A stretch of 64,000 nucleotides of DNA from Prevotella sp. (GTDB taxonomy: Bacteria; Bacteroidota; Bacteroidia; Bacteroidales; Bacteroidaceae). Position 1 is the first letter of the stretch, and the number at the start of each line of letters is the position of its first letter. Position numbers and translations under genes: made by a program. Below are positions 8,262 to 16,922 of this stretch, piece by piece. The stretch lies in NCBI GenBank assembly GCA_017538105.1, contig JAFYJN010000040.1:1-64000 (forward strand). Direction: 5' to 3'. The notes beneath the pieces are model-generated. The model was not told the DNA's origin. It saw only the letters and a list, made by a program, of their open reading frames with translations, and made no database searches.

Positions 8262-9277
8262 AGCGCAAGTGATATTTTCACGTGGTAAACATCATTATCT
8301 GTCGATTGTTCCCATTCATGCCGTTTTGGATAGAGCAGTTGGAGCCGACGTCGTGTATTCTCCACCCCTATTCCCGACCCGCTTCTGTCTTGTTCATCTT
8401 TCGGGAAGTTCGAGTTGTCGCATTCGAAGACTACCGTTTTCTCGTCACCATTCATCGTCAAGTGAACGAACGATTCTTTTCCGCTTGCCACACCATGTTT
8501 AAACGCATTCTCCACGAGGGCCACAAAGAGCAACGGAGCCACCATCGGATGTCCTTCGATTTTGAAGTCGGTCTTTATGTCGACGAGCTTAGAACAGCGC
8601 AGTTGCATGAGCGACACATAGTTTTCTAGGAACCCCACCTCATCCTCAAGAGGCACGAGGTCTTTGTCGGTGTCGTACATGGCATACCTGAGCAGGTCGC
8701 TAAGTTGAGCAATGCTATCCTGTGCCTTGTCGGGATCAATTTGTGTGAGACTTGAAATGTTGTTCAGCGTGTTAAACAAGAAGTGTGGATTGAGTTGGTT
8801 TTTGAGCCATGCCAATTCCGCCTCTTTGTTCTGTCGTTGTTTCTCCTCCATCTCTAACCTGAGAGCATGTGTCCTAATCACATATCTGACCGCCACGGCA
8901 GCGAGAGCCACAAGCAGGTCGAAAAGAATAATGATAGACCAATTGGCATATGAGAATTGTTTGAAAGGAGTGGGAACACGGGACATATCCGCCGTGAACA
9001 TCCAAAAATTGACAATCAAGATAAGAAGCGCATTTGCCAGGAAAAACAGCCAATATCTTTTTCTGAAGAACAGGAAAGGAGTGAGCAGGTAGAAGTTGAT
9101 GAAGTAGATGACGCCAAGTGGCACGAACCATCCCAGGCTGATGCGAAGAATGATGGCCGAGTTGGAGCTCCCTTTGCTCATCAGGGTTACGAACAACAAC
9201 GGCATGACGATGATCAGGCCTACAACGAACAATTGGACGAGGAACATCAAGCCCCCTCTCTTAGTTAACTTCTTCAT
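8258..9277 (-). CDS. LytS/YehU-type sensor histidine kinase
   Basis: A 339-residue membrane kinase. Four hydrophobic segments lie at about residues 11-31, 42-68, 76-94 and 113-135, followed by a short coiled coil and the His_kinase motif QLNPHFLFNTLNNI with phospho-accepting H165. A HATPase domain follows (LVENAFKHG as the N box, SGSGIGVENTRRRL as the G box). No periplasmic sensor domain is visible, so sensing probably occurs in the membrane. The -7 box TATTTTTG (minus strand, 9282-9289) ends only 4 nt before the ATG, so the message may be leaderless. Confidence 0.92.
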   Translation of the reverse strand: MKKLTKRGGLMFLVQLFVVGLIIVMPLLFVTLMSKGSSNSAIILRISLGWFVPLGVIYFINFYLLTPFLFFRKRYWLFFLANALLILIVNFWMFTADMSRVPTPFKQFSYANWSIIILFDLLVALAAVAVRYVIRTHALRLEMEEKQRQNKEAELAWLKNQLNPHFLFNTLNNISSLTQIDPDKAQDSIAQLSDLLRYAMYDTDKDLVPLEDEVGFLENYVSLMQLRCSKLVDIKTDFKIEGHPMVAPLLFVALVENAFKHGVASGKESFVHLTMNGDEKTVVFECDNSNFPKDEQDRSGSGIGVENTRRRLQLLYPKRHEWEQSTDNDVYHVKISLAL

Positions 9278-9363
9278 GTTGCAAAAATAACAAAATATTT
9301 TAAATAATGAATATATTTCTACTAATTATGAACATTTGCAACCAAGTTGCATGCATCTATCCA

Positions 9364-9371
9364 TATCTTTG
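9364..9371 (+). promoter_or_regulatory. -7 promoter box TATCTTTG
   Basis: TAnnTTTG match 24 bp upstream of the P-type ATPase ATG. No TTTG at 19-20 bp; a TTTG at 9335-9338 is 25 bp away. Confidence 0.5.
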
Positions 9372-9395
9372 CACCCAGAAACAAACAGAAGCATT

Positions 9396-11378
9396 ATGTC
9401 ACACCATCATCACCATCATCACGAGGAGACATCGCACGAATGTCATTGCCATGAGCATCATGAGCAACATCATCACGAACATGAACACGGCGGCGTCAAG
9501 AAGCAGTTGACCCTCATTGTTGCCACCACCCTATTGCTCCTTGTGGCCATCTTCATTGAGAAACATTACGAGCTACCGCTTTGGCAACTTTTATTGATAT
9601 ATTTAGTGCCATATCTTCTCATTGGCCATGATACTTTAAAAGAAGCCGTAGAGGGCGTTATCGCCGGGGATGCATTCAATGAGCATTTTTTGATGTCAGT
9701 AGCCACGACAGGCGCCCTAGCCATCGGATTTCTACCCGGAGCCGAAACGGAATTCCCTGAAGCCGTCTTTGTCATGTTGTTTTTTCAGGTAGGCGAACTA
9801 TTTGAAGGCTATGCAGAAGGCAAGAGTCGTGCCAGCATTGCCCACTTGATGGACATCCGTCCCGACGAGGCCCACGTTGAACGTTCCGGAAAAGTGGAGA
9901 GCGTCTCTCCTGACACCGTTACCATTGGCGAAATATTGGTGGTGAAACCCGGCGAGAAAGTACCCCTTGACGGTGTTGTCGTAGAAGGTCGTTCCTCCCT
10001 CAACACCGTGGCTCTTACCGGAGAGAGCGCCCCTCGCGATGTGGAAGAAGATGACGAGGTCATCTCCGGCTGCATCAATCTCACAGGTGTGCTCAAGATA
10101 CGCACCACGAAAAGCTTTGGCGAGAGCACCGTGTCGAAGATTCTCGAGTTGGTGGAGCACGCCACCGAGAACAAGTCGAAGAGTGAGAGTTTCATCACCC
10201 GTTTTGCGAGGTATTATACCCCCATTGTCGTTTTCGCCGCCCTGTTCATAGCCTTTATCCCCCCACTTTTCAGCGGTTCTTTTGGTACCGCTTTCCCCAA
10301 CTGGCTCTATCGTGCCCTGATGTTCCTCATCGTTTCCTGTCCATGTGCCCTGGTCATCAGTATCCCCCTCACATTTTTCGGAGGTATTGGAGGTGCTTCG
10401 CGTCAAGGCATCCTCATCAAGGGATCCAATTATATGGACACGCTCTCGAAATTAAACACTGTCGTTTTCGACAAGACCGGCACCTTGACCCATGGTCAGT
10501 TTGTTGTCGAGGCCGTCCATCCCGAGCGTTGCGACGAGCGTCATCTGCTCCATCTGGCCGCCCATGTAGAACATTACTCCACCCACCCTATCGCCATAGT
10601 CCTTCGCGATGCCTTTCCCGAAGCCGCCACTGACGGTTGTGCCGTCAGTGACATCGAAGAAGTGTCGGGTCAGGGCATACGAGCCATCGTAGGTGGTCAG
10701 CGTGTCTGTGTAGGCAACACCAAGCTGATGGCATCCGAGGGAGCCGTTTGGCACGACTGTCATCTTTCTGGCACCATTATCCACGTGTCGATTGACGGAT
10801 CATACGCAGGCCATATCGTCATCAACGATGCCATCAAGACTGATAGCTTGAGCGCCATTGAATCTTTGAAGTCGTTAGGTGTTGAACGTGTGGTGATGCT
10901 TACCGGCGACCAAGAGCACGTGGCAGCCCATGTAGCCCACCAACTCCATATCGATGAGTATCACTCCGAGCTGTTACCCACAGACAAGGCCTCGCATGTG
11001 GAGAAGCTCCTTGCCGAATGTCATGCCAACAATCGTTCATTAGCCTTTGTAGGCGATGGCATCAACGACGCTCCCGTCTTAGCCCTTTCCGACGTAGGCA
11101 TCGCCATGGGCGGCCTGGGCAGTGACGCAGCCATAGAAGCCTCAGACGTTGTCATTATGGATGACTATCCCACGAAAGTGTCGTTAGCCATGAAGATAGC
11201 GCGTCGAACACTCGGTATTGCCTGGGAGAATGTGATTTTCGCCATTGGCGTGAAGGTTGCCGTTCTATTGTTAGCCGTCTTCGGTCTTGGCACATTGTGG
11301 ATGGCCGTATTTGCCGACGTAGGGGTCACCGTCTTGGCCGTGTTGAATGCCATTCGCGCTTTAAGGATGTCACACTAA
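9396..11378 (+). CDS. His-rich heavy-metal P1B-type ATPase
   Basis: About 660 residues from ATG 9396. The order is standard for a metal-exporting P-type ATPase: actuator TGESAP, membrane motif SCPCALV (Cys-Pro-Cys metal site), phosphorylation site DKTGTLT, hinge GDGINDAP. The CPC motif fits Zn2+/Cd2+/Pb2+ (ZntA/CadA) or Cu+ pumps. There is no N-terminal HMA (MxCxxC) domain; instead the first 32 residues are almost half histidine, with a few Cys and Glu, which favours zinc or cobalt-like metals over copper. Single gene, divergent from the sensor kinase; no metal regulator is adjacent. Ion specificity is inference. Confidence 0.88.
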   Translation: MSHHHHHHHEETSHECHCHEHHEQHHHEHEHGGVKKQLTLIVATTLLLLVAIFIEKHYELPLWQLLLIYLVPYLLIGHDTLKEAVEGVIAGDAFNEHFLMSVATTGALAIGFLPGAETEFPEAVFVMLFFQVGELFEGYAEGKSRASIAHLMDIRPDEAHVERSGKVESVSPDTVTIGEILVVKPGEKVPLDGVVVEGRSSLNTVALTGESAPRDVEEDDEVISGCINLTGVLKIRTTKSFGESTVSKILELVEHATENKSKSESFITRFARYYTPIVVFAALFIAFIPPLFSGSFGTAFPNWLYRALMFLIVSCPCALVISIPLTFFGGIGGASRQGILIKGSNYMDTLSKLNTVVFDKTGTLTHGQFVVEAVHPERCDERHLLHLAAHVEHYSTHPIAIVLRDAFPEAATDGCAVSDIEEVSGQGIRAIVGGQRVCVGNTKLMASEGAVWHDCHLSGTIIHVSIDGSYAGHIVINDAIKTDSLSAIESLKSLGVERVVMLTGDQEHVAAHVAHQLHIDEYHSELLPTDKASHVEKLLAECHANNRSLAFVGDGINDAPVLALSDVGIAMGGLGSDAAIEASDVVIMDDYPTKVSLAMKIARRTLGIAWENVIFAIGVKVAVLLLAVFGLGTLWMAVFADVGVTVLAVLNAIRALRMSH

Positions 11379-11393
11379 AATCTTTCAACAATT

Positions 11394-11424
11394 AAGGGGA
11401 CAAGGACCGCTGTCCTGTCCCCTT
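11394..11424. terminator. Hairpin after P-type ATPase gene
   Basis: Stem AAGGGGACA-GGAC/GTCC-TGTCCCCTT with one bulged A and loop CGCT, 15 bp after the ATPase stop. No strong T run follows on either strand, so it may work weakly or need a factor. It could also end a short minus-strand RNA started at 11466-11497. Confidence 0.6.
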
Positions 11425-11465
11425 CATCATTACGAGAAAATGAATTCTTTTTGTTGGAAACGGTA

Positions 11466-11534
11466 CAAAAATACACATTTATAATAGTGGTGTCAAGTGT
11501 ATTTCGACGAAACGGTGTATGTGTTTCGACGAAA
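11466..11534 (-). promoter_or_regulatory. Minus-strand promoter with paired TTTCGACGAAA sites
   Basis: On the minus strand CTTG (11494-11497), 20 bp, TATTTTTG (11466-11473) is close to a full promoter. Just upstream lie two identical near-palindromes TTTCGACGAAA at 11502-11512 and 11524-11534, exactly 22 bp apart (two helical turns), each preceded by TGT. This is what a dimeric activator site looks like. A transcript from here would cross only about 70 nt before the hairpin at 11394-11424. I recognise no known operator. Confidence 0.4.
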
Positions 11535-11694
11535 TGCCTTCTGGCGTTAGACAAAAGTTCCACGGGCAGTCGAGTAAACAATCTTTACATTCTTTAGGTT
11601 AATGAAAACATAATGCTGCAAAAAAAGCGAAAAAATGACGTTAATGAGTGCAAAATACCAGACGATAACTATAAGCGGCGTTATTTTTGCAAAC

Positions 11695-12315
11695 ATGTTA
11701 ACGCTCATAAGGATTTTTCTTTCAGCATTGCTGACACTGACCGTTGTCCATACTGCGACGGCACAGCAAGACAGCCTTCAAACCATACGCCCTACGATGG
11801 TCTTAGCCACCGACACCGTAGTAGTGGTAGACCTGGAAACCGGGCTACCCATCCGCGACGTGCATTTCTTTACCAATACCGGTGAGATGCGCAAGAGTGA
11901 CTACCGTGGTAGATTTGTCCTTCCCGACAGCACCTTCAAAAGTGCCACATTGACTCACGGCAAATACCTCAACAGAGTGTTAGAGCGCTACGAGATTACC
12001 GACACCTTGGAAATGTTACCCTCTGCGAGCAGTCTTGGCGACGTGGTGGTATGGGGCAAGGATCGTAGGACCATCCTCACGATGGTAGCTTCCGTCACCG
12101 AGGGATTGGGAGCCTACGCACCTCCAGCTGCTTTAGCTTCTTTTGATTTTTTCAAGCTGTTTGAGAAAAAGCCGCTAAACCGCAAGGCTCGTCGTGGCAA
12201 CAAAGAGTTGCTGGAACATTGGGATGAATTGTATGATGCACCCACCCAAGCCCATCCAAAGGGTGAGAGTGGTAAAGGTGAATCCACCAAGGAACCTCAT
12301 ATCGACGAAAAATAG
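11695..12315 (+). CDS. Secreted protein of unknown function
   Basis: About 206 residues from ATG 11695, which begins a good signal peptide (LTLIRIFLSALLTLTVVH, cleavage after TATAQ). An earlier in-frame ATG at 11635 would put 20 residues before it and spoil the signal. The mature part begins with a small beta-rich segment (VVVVDLETGLPIRDVHFFT) resembling a carboxypeptidase-regulatory/CNA-like fold and is charged at the C-terminus. A -7 box TATTTTTG at 11682-11689 ends 5 nt before the ATG, suggesting a very short or absent leader. No family recognised with confidence. Confidence 0.65.
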   Translation: MLTLIRIFLSALLTLTVVHTATAQQDSLQTIRPTMVLATDTVVVVDLETGLPIRDVHFFTNTGEMRKSDYRGRFVLPDSTFKSATLTHGKYLNRVLERYEITDTLEMLPSASSLGDVVVWGKDRRTILTMVASVTEGLGAYAPPAALASFDFFKLFEKKPLNRKARRGNKELLEHWDELYDAPTQAHPKGESGKGESTKEPHIDEK

Positions 12316-12334
12316 CAAAAATGGTGTGATTTAT

Positions 12335-12365
12335 TTTGAATTGTGTAAATATTCCTTTATTTTTG
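12335..12365 (+). promoter_or_regulatory. Promoter of small lipoprotein gene
   Basis: Perfect match: TTTG (12335-12338), 19 bp, TATTTTTG (12358-12365), 31 bp before the ATG. Confidence 0.8.
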
Positions 12366-12396
12366 CAGATATAAAACCTTAAACCAATAAAGCGAC

Positions 12397-12603
12397 ATGA
12401 AAAAAGGAATTATTTGCAGCATGACGGTAGCGATATGCACCATGTTCGTGTTTACCGCTTGTGGTTCTTCGAAGAGCACGAGCACCGACAATTCCGGTTA
12501 CAACCCACCTCAACCGCCGAAACCCACCACAATCCACGTGCCTTCGGGGTCATCATCGACTGATGCTCCTGCAGACAATCCTGGATTCCATATTGGGAAT
12601 TGA
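12397..12603 (+). CDS. Small Pro/Ser-rich lipoprotein
   Basis: A 68-residue precursor: MKKGIICSMTVAICTMFVFT then a lipobox ending in TAC-G, so Cys23 would be lipidated. The mature 46 residues are low-complexity (Ser, Thr, Pro, Gly, Asn) with no fold. Its own consensus promoter supports it being a real gene in spite of its size. Function unknown; probably anchored in the outer or inner membrane. Confidence 0.7.
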   Translation: MKKGIICSMTVAICTMFVFTACGSSKSTSTDNSGYNPPQPPKPTTIHVPSGSSSTDAPADNPGFHIGN

Positions 12604-12810
12604 AAATTTCAAAAAGATTAAAAGATTATAAAATTAAAAGATTAAAAAAGTAAGAAAAGAGGTGGGGGCTGTTTTTATACATACCACCCCTACTTGAAGT
12701 TTTTGTCCGCTTAAGGACTAAATCGCCTTTGGAAAAATGAGGGGATGAAGCCTCCCCCTTACCCCCTCCAAAAGAGGGGGTAAACTGATTGAAAGAAAGA
12801 AGGTAGAATT
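12604..12810. repeat. Composite intergenic repeat, copy 1
   Basis: A run of AAAAGATT/ATTAAAAG octamers (12604-12660) is followed by AGAGGTGGGGG, then ATACCACCCCT, ACTTGAAG, TTTTGTCCGCTTAAGGACTA and ATCGCCTTTGG (12680-12733), a hairpin CCCCCTC/GAGGGGG (12762-12780) and ACTGATTGA. The same blocks in the same order occur at 42416-42790. No gene fits here. Copies probably belong to a dispersed, non-coding repeat family. Confidence 0.7.
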
Positions 12811-12831
12811 TAGGAAATAAGGGGAATGAAA

Positions 12832-13422
12832 TTATTGGTATTCAATAACCGCTTTTTGGGTGATTGCCCAACGACCGTTTTTGAGAATTGCTTTTCCGGG
12901 TTGACAAGAATAACGTGTTGATTTCGCCGTTGAGAATGTGCATGCCCTTTCAATGTATTTTTTAGAGCTGTTGTTCGCTTTTGACAGTTGTGTTTCGCTG
13001 ATTGTCTTGAACGTGAATTCCGCCTCCGTTGGAGATAGAAGGTGGAATTCATAATACGTATTTTCCGACGCCACCATTTCACGCTCCGCATCATTAAACG
13101 ACCCATCCTCTGCCGGCCACCTGAAATAGAACACATCTTTTTTTGTTTCCGGTTGCATTTGTTCGACAGGTCTTTTCGGTGCGGGGTTGTCCGTGAAGAA
13201 TATCCGTTGTTCTATGGACGCTATCCTGTCGTCGATATTTTGCAAGTCGATCTGTCGTTGTTTTGCCGTTTTCTCAACATAGTCTTTCATGTCTTTCTTC
13301 GTGGCGAAATGGTGGTCAGCATGTTTATCCGCCTCGTCGTTAGAACGGTTTACGGACTTCAGTCGCCATTCTACATATGCGATGGCTGCCACGAATAGAA
13401 TCAGAGAGATGACGATGGACAT
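12832..13422 (-). CDS. Membrane-anchored coiled-coil protein, last gene of the tubulin/actin cassette
   Basis: A 196-residue protein with one N-terminal transmembrane helix (SIVISLILFVAAIAYVEW), then a charged helical stretch of about 60 residues that looks like a coiled coil (TKKDMKDYVEKTAKQRQIDL), and a C-terminal soluble domain of about 100 residues. I recognise no domain. It is the last gene of the five-gene minus-strand operon, 64 bp after the actin-like gene; the spacer carries ATTAAAAG repeats (about 13428-13475). Position and topology suggest that it links the cassette to the inner membrane. Confidence 0.7.
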   Translation of the reverse strand: MSIVISLILFVAAIAYVEWRLKSVNRSNDEADKHADHHFATKKDMKDYVEKTAKQRQIDLQNIDDRIASIEQRIFFTDNPAPKRPVEQMQPETKKDVFYFRWPAEDGSFNDAEREMVASENTYYEFHLLSPTEAEFTFKTISETQLSKANNSSKKYIERACTFSTAKSTRYSCQPGKAILKNGRWAITQKAVIEYQ

Positions 13423-13427
13423 GGAAA

Positions 13428-13476
13428 ATTAAAAGATTACAAGATTAAAAGATTAAAAGATGAGCAGATTAAAATA
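13428..13476. repeat. ATTAAAAG octamer repeat
   Basis: Five to six imperfect ATTAAAAG/AAAAGATT units between the last two genes of the cassette; same unit as at 12604, 42416, 49440, 57055 and 63975. Confidence 0.6.
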
Positions 13477-13486
13477 CAAATGATAT

Positions 13487-16400
13487 TTATGACATGCGAT
13501 TCGTAGAAATATGGTATGCCAATCTGGCGATTCCTCCAGTGAGCGGAATGAAGAAGAGCGAGTCGTTGATTTCCGGGTTCTCTTCATTGGCCATGACTTC
13601 CTTTCGGAGCGCCACCACCTTGTTGAAATCCTGTTCCGCCTTTTCGGTGAGCACCTTTTTGAACTCGCCAAAATCCCTTTCGTTTATCACCCCGAAATAT
13701 TTGGCGAAGCTGTATTTGCTGTTCAGTCCAAAGAAATAATCAACAAAGTGTTCATATCCATCCAGCACCTCACTACGAACCTGGTCATTGATGTCGCCAT
13801 AACGAGGGTTATCCACTTTGTCGAGTGTCGCCGAACCCGTTTGGAACAACGTGATAGCCTCCACGTCGTCAACCACGAAGCGCTGTCTCATATTCAGTCC
13901 TCCCTTGCAAGTAATTTCCTTGGGATTGTCGACAAGTTTCAGTTCCACCCTACCCTCATCGCCCATGATATCGTTGAAGATGATCCTCGCCATGTTCTGC
14001 AACACCTCGACACCCCCGATAAGCGTCAGCACTTTCGACGCCGTTCCACTGACTGTGACATACGCCGGCGAAGCCAGTTTCTTTGTCTTGAGTAGGTGAG
14101 CCGCATAGAAGATCTCCGCGGCATAGAAGAGCAGCAATACGACCCTCATCGACTGGTCGGCCCTCAATTCCTCGCTGAAGGACACCCCTTTTCCCGTCAT
14201 GCGCGGATTGCTGTCAAGCGAATAAAGGAACGACACAAATTCTGCGCTCGACCTCTTTGACTTGGCATACACATCGCTCACCCCCGCTATGTCGTGCAAC
14301 AAATTGTCGAAAAGCGGAGCGAATGCACGCATGAATCCGTTGTATTCCGTAGCCCTTCCGAGGAAATCACCGTAGATGCTGTTACCAGCGAATCTCACTG
14401 ATGAGATAGCCACCGCCTTGTTTCCTTGGTGGTAAACCACAAAGTCGGTTGTCCCTCCACCGATGTCGAGCGATATCACCGGTCGCGACTCCGCATCCAC
14501 ATCTTCGTTCATGGTGTAGTAATAATATGGAGCCAACGACTCTGGAACTTTCATGAGCCGTGCCCCTTGTGGTGCTATCAGTTTTTTGGACAGTTTGTTC
14601 CACGCCCCCTCGAGCGATGCTATCTGATAAGGTTGCATGCACACAGGATAGAACCAAGTGATGCCTGTACGCGACAATGCCCCACCCCCCATCAGCACCT
14701 TGTTGCGTATGATGAGCAGCAACTCCTCGAAATAGGCCTCGACGAGTATGTTATCATTTTTCGCATCGGCCCACTTCAGGTCAGTGCGAGTGTTGTTATA
14801 ATCATACGTGTCCTCCTTCTCATAATGGAACCCCACGTTATAGTCGGCCAGTGTGAGCACATCACGTCCCACCACATTATGTCCCTCGCAGAAACACAGG
14901 TTTGTTCGCATGGGGAACCGCGCCACCTCACCCGGAGCAATGACCAACGGCAGAAACTCCTGCATGAACGCCTGCGTCGGTCCTCCATAGAACGACTCCA
15001 GTCCCTGTTCATCCATCTGTCGTACCGCCTGTTCCGACAGAGAGTTGAGTGCAAGCACCTGTGTTTGTTCATGATCCACCGTTAGTGGCCGCGTCATATC
15101 ATCATCGCTGGTACGGTATTCCACGTGTGTATTCGTAGTTCCGAAGTCGACAGCAAAGTCAAACACCTTATTACCCTGTTTGATCTCCTTGAAGCGCGGG
15201 ATGAGCACACCCTGTTCGTTGCCATTGCCAATGACAATATAGTCGTATTCTTCGTCGAGGCAGAAATAACGCGACGAGAGGAAATGCTCCGCCTTATCAG
15301 CCCTATCTACCCTTACCGTCGTCAGTGGGCTGTCGGAGAGGTGCTTATACGGCAATACCGTGTATTGATATTGTTCCTTCCGGAAGCCCTCCGTATCTTC
15401 ATCGACGAGGTAGATACGCTGAGGCGTAGCCACCCCCTCGTCCATAATATGGAACGATGGGAAGAGGAACAGGTCAACCCTTGCCTCTATTACCGGGAAT
15501 AACCCCTGGTTATTGAACGATGTTGCAGACAATGGTGTATAATCACGCCGCAGTGTAATATACCTACCTTTTTGCACAGGTATGCGCAAGACAGCCCTCA
15601 CGGAGCCATCGGCCATATCTGACAGTTCGCATACCGGTTCAGCGCTGTTTCCGGCATACCCCATCACGGTCTGCACTTTGAGGTATTTGAAGATAAGCGG
15701 TTTGAGAGGAAGCACATAATGGCATGCGTCGCTTGCCACCCTCCCTTCCTTATACAGCGCATTGACGAAAGCTTTGTCGTTGACGGGGAATGGCAGTTTG
15801 AGCAGGGCCGGTTGGAACACATCGTCGGCCGTAAGATACGGGTATGGTGAAGAGTCAAACGGCAGCGTTCTGTCCTCCATCGGTCTGCTGTCAGCATTTG
15901 GCGCGCATAGCCGCGGCATCCAATCCACCGTGGTATACCTCATCTGTTTTTCGAAATATGGTTCCTCTGGAAGTACAAGCGGTATCTTTTCGTCGCCCCC
16001 ATTGTCTTCAGCCAGGATACGGAAATCGCTCTCTTGTCCAATCCTGTTCCCTTTTGCCGTCATGAGGAGCCATCCTCCCGGCAGCAAGATCTGTGACGCT
16101 CCCACTGTCAGCGGTTGATAAAGCGATTGGTACATCGCTGGCGGCATGGCATTTACCTGATTTTTAAATTCCGTGTCGTCGTCCATTCTAAAGCACTCGT
16201 CAACGTATGCATAGAAATCATTGTAGAGTGCATTGAATCCCGGCTGTTTCGCCAATAAATAGACGAAGAGTTTGAAATCCCTATCACGATTGCACAATGC
16301 CCTGAACGACCCATCTTCATCAGGCTGGAACGCCTCGTGGTAATTACCCAACCAGACACCCTTGACATAAGACAGATCGTTAGGAGAAGCCAGCGTTACC

Positions 16401-16915
16401 GATGTGGGCGACGTTGCCCCAACGATATTGAGTTGTCCTACGGCCCCACGTCCCACAAAATTGAGCATATACATCTGCTGCATTTCGTCGAAGTGGAACG
16501 CCTTTGCATCCTGTGACAAGAACAGCTGCAAAGTTTCCGCTATCGCCTTATGTTCAGGTGTCCCGTCGGAAGCCAGCTGCTGCAACGAGTTCATCTTATC
16601 CCATGCCACTACTTGGAAATACTTTTCGTACTTCGTCTTATACCCGAAAAAGATCTCCAACACATCCAGTGCATTTGCAACCAATTTATGGTATATGGTG
16701 CTACCAAGCACATTTCCCCGTTGGGCGCAGTAGGCAAAAGCTGTTTTAGTTAGTTCCAGTCCTGCGAAAGGAGTTGGAATAGACGTTATGGGCAGCGAAG
16801 CTTTTGCCCCATTAGGGTCGTCAATAGCCTCGATATCCTTGGCTCCCACCTGAGCCGTTTCCTGCCATCCGTCGATGGTGTCAGCCCCCTTATGGAATCT
16901 GAAGACGTAAGCCAT
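13487..16915 (-). CDS. Giant protein with C-terminal actin/Hsp70-like ATPase domain
   Basis: A 1142-residue protein. The first 580 residues match nothing I recognise. The C-terminal half has the two phosphate loops of the actin/Hsp70 fold: DFAVDFGTTNTHVEY (about 587-600) and ISLDIGGGTTDFVVYH (about 814-829), 230 residues apart, followed by a GGEV/GG-I-type end segment (FFIPLTGGIARLAYH). The architecture recalls SrfB-like virulence-associated proteins, but the size and N-terminus differ and I cannot confirm homology. It starts 8 bp from the tubulin-like gene in the same operon, so the two NTPases are probably made together. No signal peptide or transmembrane helix; cytoplasmic. Confidence 0.82.
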   Translation of the reverse strand: MAYVFRFHKGADTIDGWQETAQVGAKDIEAIDDPNGAKASLPITSIPTPFAGLELTKTAFAYCAQRGNVLGSTIYHKLVANALDVLEIFFGYKTKYEKYFQVVAWDKMNSLQQLASDGTPEHKAIAETLQLFLSQDAKAFHFDEMQQMYMLNFVGRGAVGQLNIVGATSPTSVTLASPNDLSYVKGVWLGNYHEAFQPDEDGSFRALCNRDRDFKLFVYLLAKQPGFNALYNDFYAYVDECFRMDDDTEFKNQVNAMPPAMYQSLYQPLTVGASQILLPGGWLLMTAKGNRIGQESDFRILAEDNGGDEKIPLVLPEEPYFEKQMRYTTVDWMPRLCAPNADSRPMEDRTLPFDSSPYPYLTADDVFQPALLKLPFPVNDKAFVNALYKEGRVASDACHYVLPLKPLIFKYLKVQTVMGYAGNSAEPVCELSDMADGSVRAVLRIPVQKGRYITLRRDYTPLSATSFNNQGLFPVIEARVDLFLFPSFHIMDEGVATPQRIYLVDEDTEGFRKEQYQYTVLPYKHLSDSPLTTVRVDRADKAEHFLSSRYFCLDEEYDYIVIGNGNEQGVLIPRFKEIKQGNKVFDFAVDFGTTNTHVEYRTSDDDMTRPLTVDHEQTQVLALNSLSEQAVRQMDEQGLESFYGGPTQAFMQEFLPLVIAPGEVARFPMRTNLCFCEGHNVVGRDVLTLADYNVGFHYEKEDTYDYNNTRTDLKWADAKNDNILVEAYFEELLLIIRNKVLMGGGALSRTGITWFYPVCMQPYQIASLEGAWNKLSKKLIAPQGARLMKVPESLAPYYYYTMNEDVDAESRPVISLDIGGGTTDFVVYHQGNKAVAISSVRFAGNSIYGDFLGRATEYNGFMRAFAPLFDNLLHDIAGVSDVYAKSKRSSAEFVSFLYSLDSNPRMTGKGVSFSEELRADQSMRVVLLLFYAAEIFYAAHLLKTKKLASPAYVTVSGTASKVLTLIGGVEVLQNMARIIFNDIMGDEGRVELKLVDNPKEITCKGGLNMRQRFVVDDVEAITLFQTGSATLDKVDNPRYGDINDQVRSEVLDGYEHFVDYFFGLNSKYSFAKYFGVINERDFGEFKKVLTEKAEQDFNKVVALRKEVMANEENPEINDSLFFIPLTGGIARLAYHISTNRMS

Positions 16916-16922
16916 GTGTTTA

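Noticed and set aside
9396-9420. N-terminal His run as a cloning tag
   Set aside because: The His-rich sequence continues irregularly with Cys and Glu and the flanking DNA is native with a promoter.
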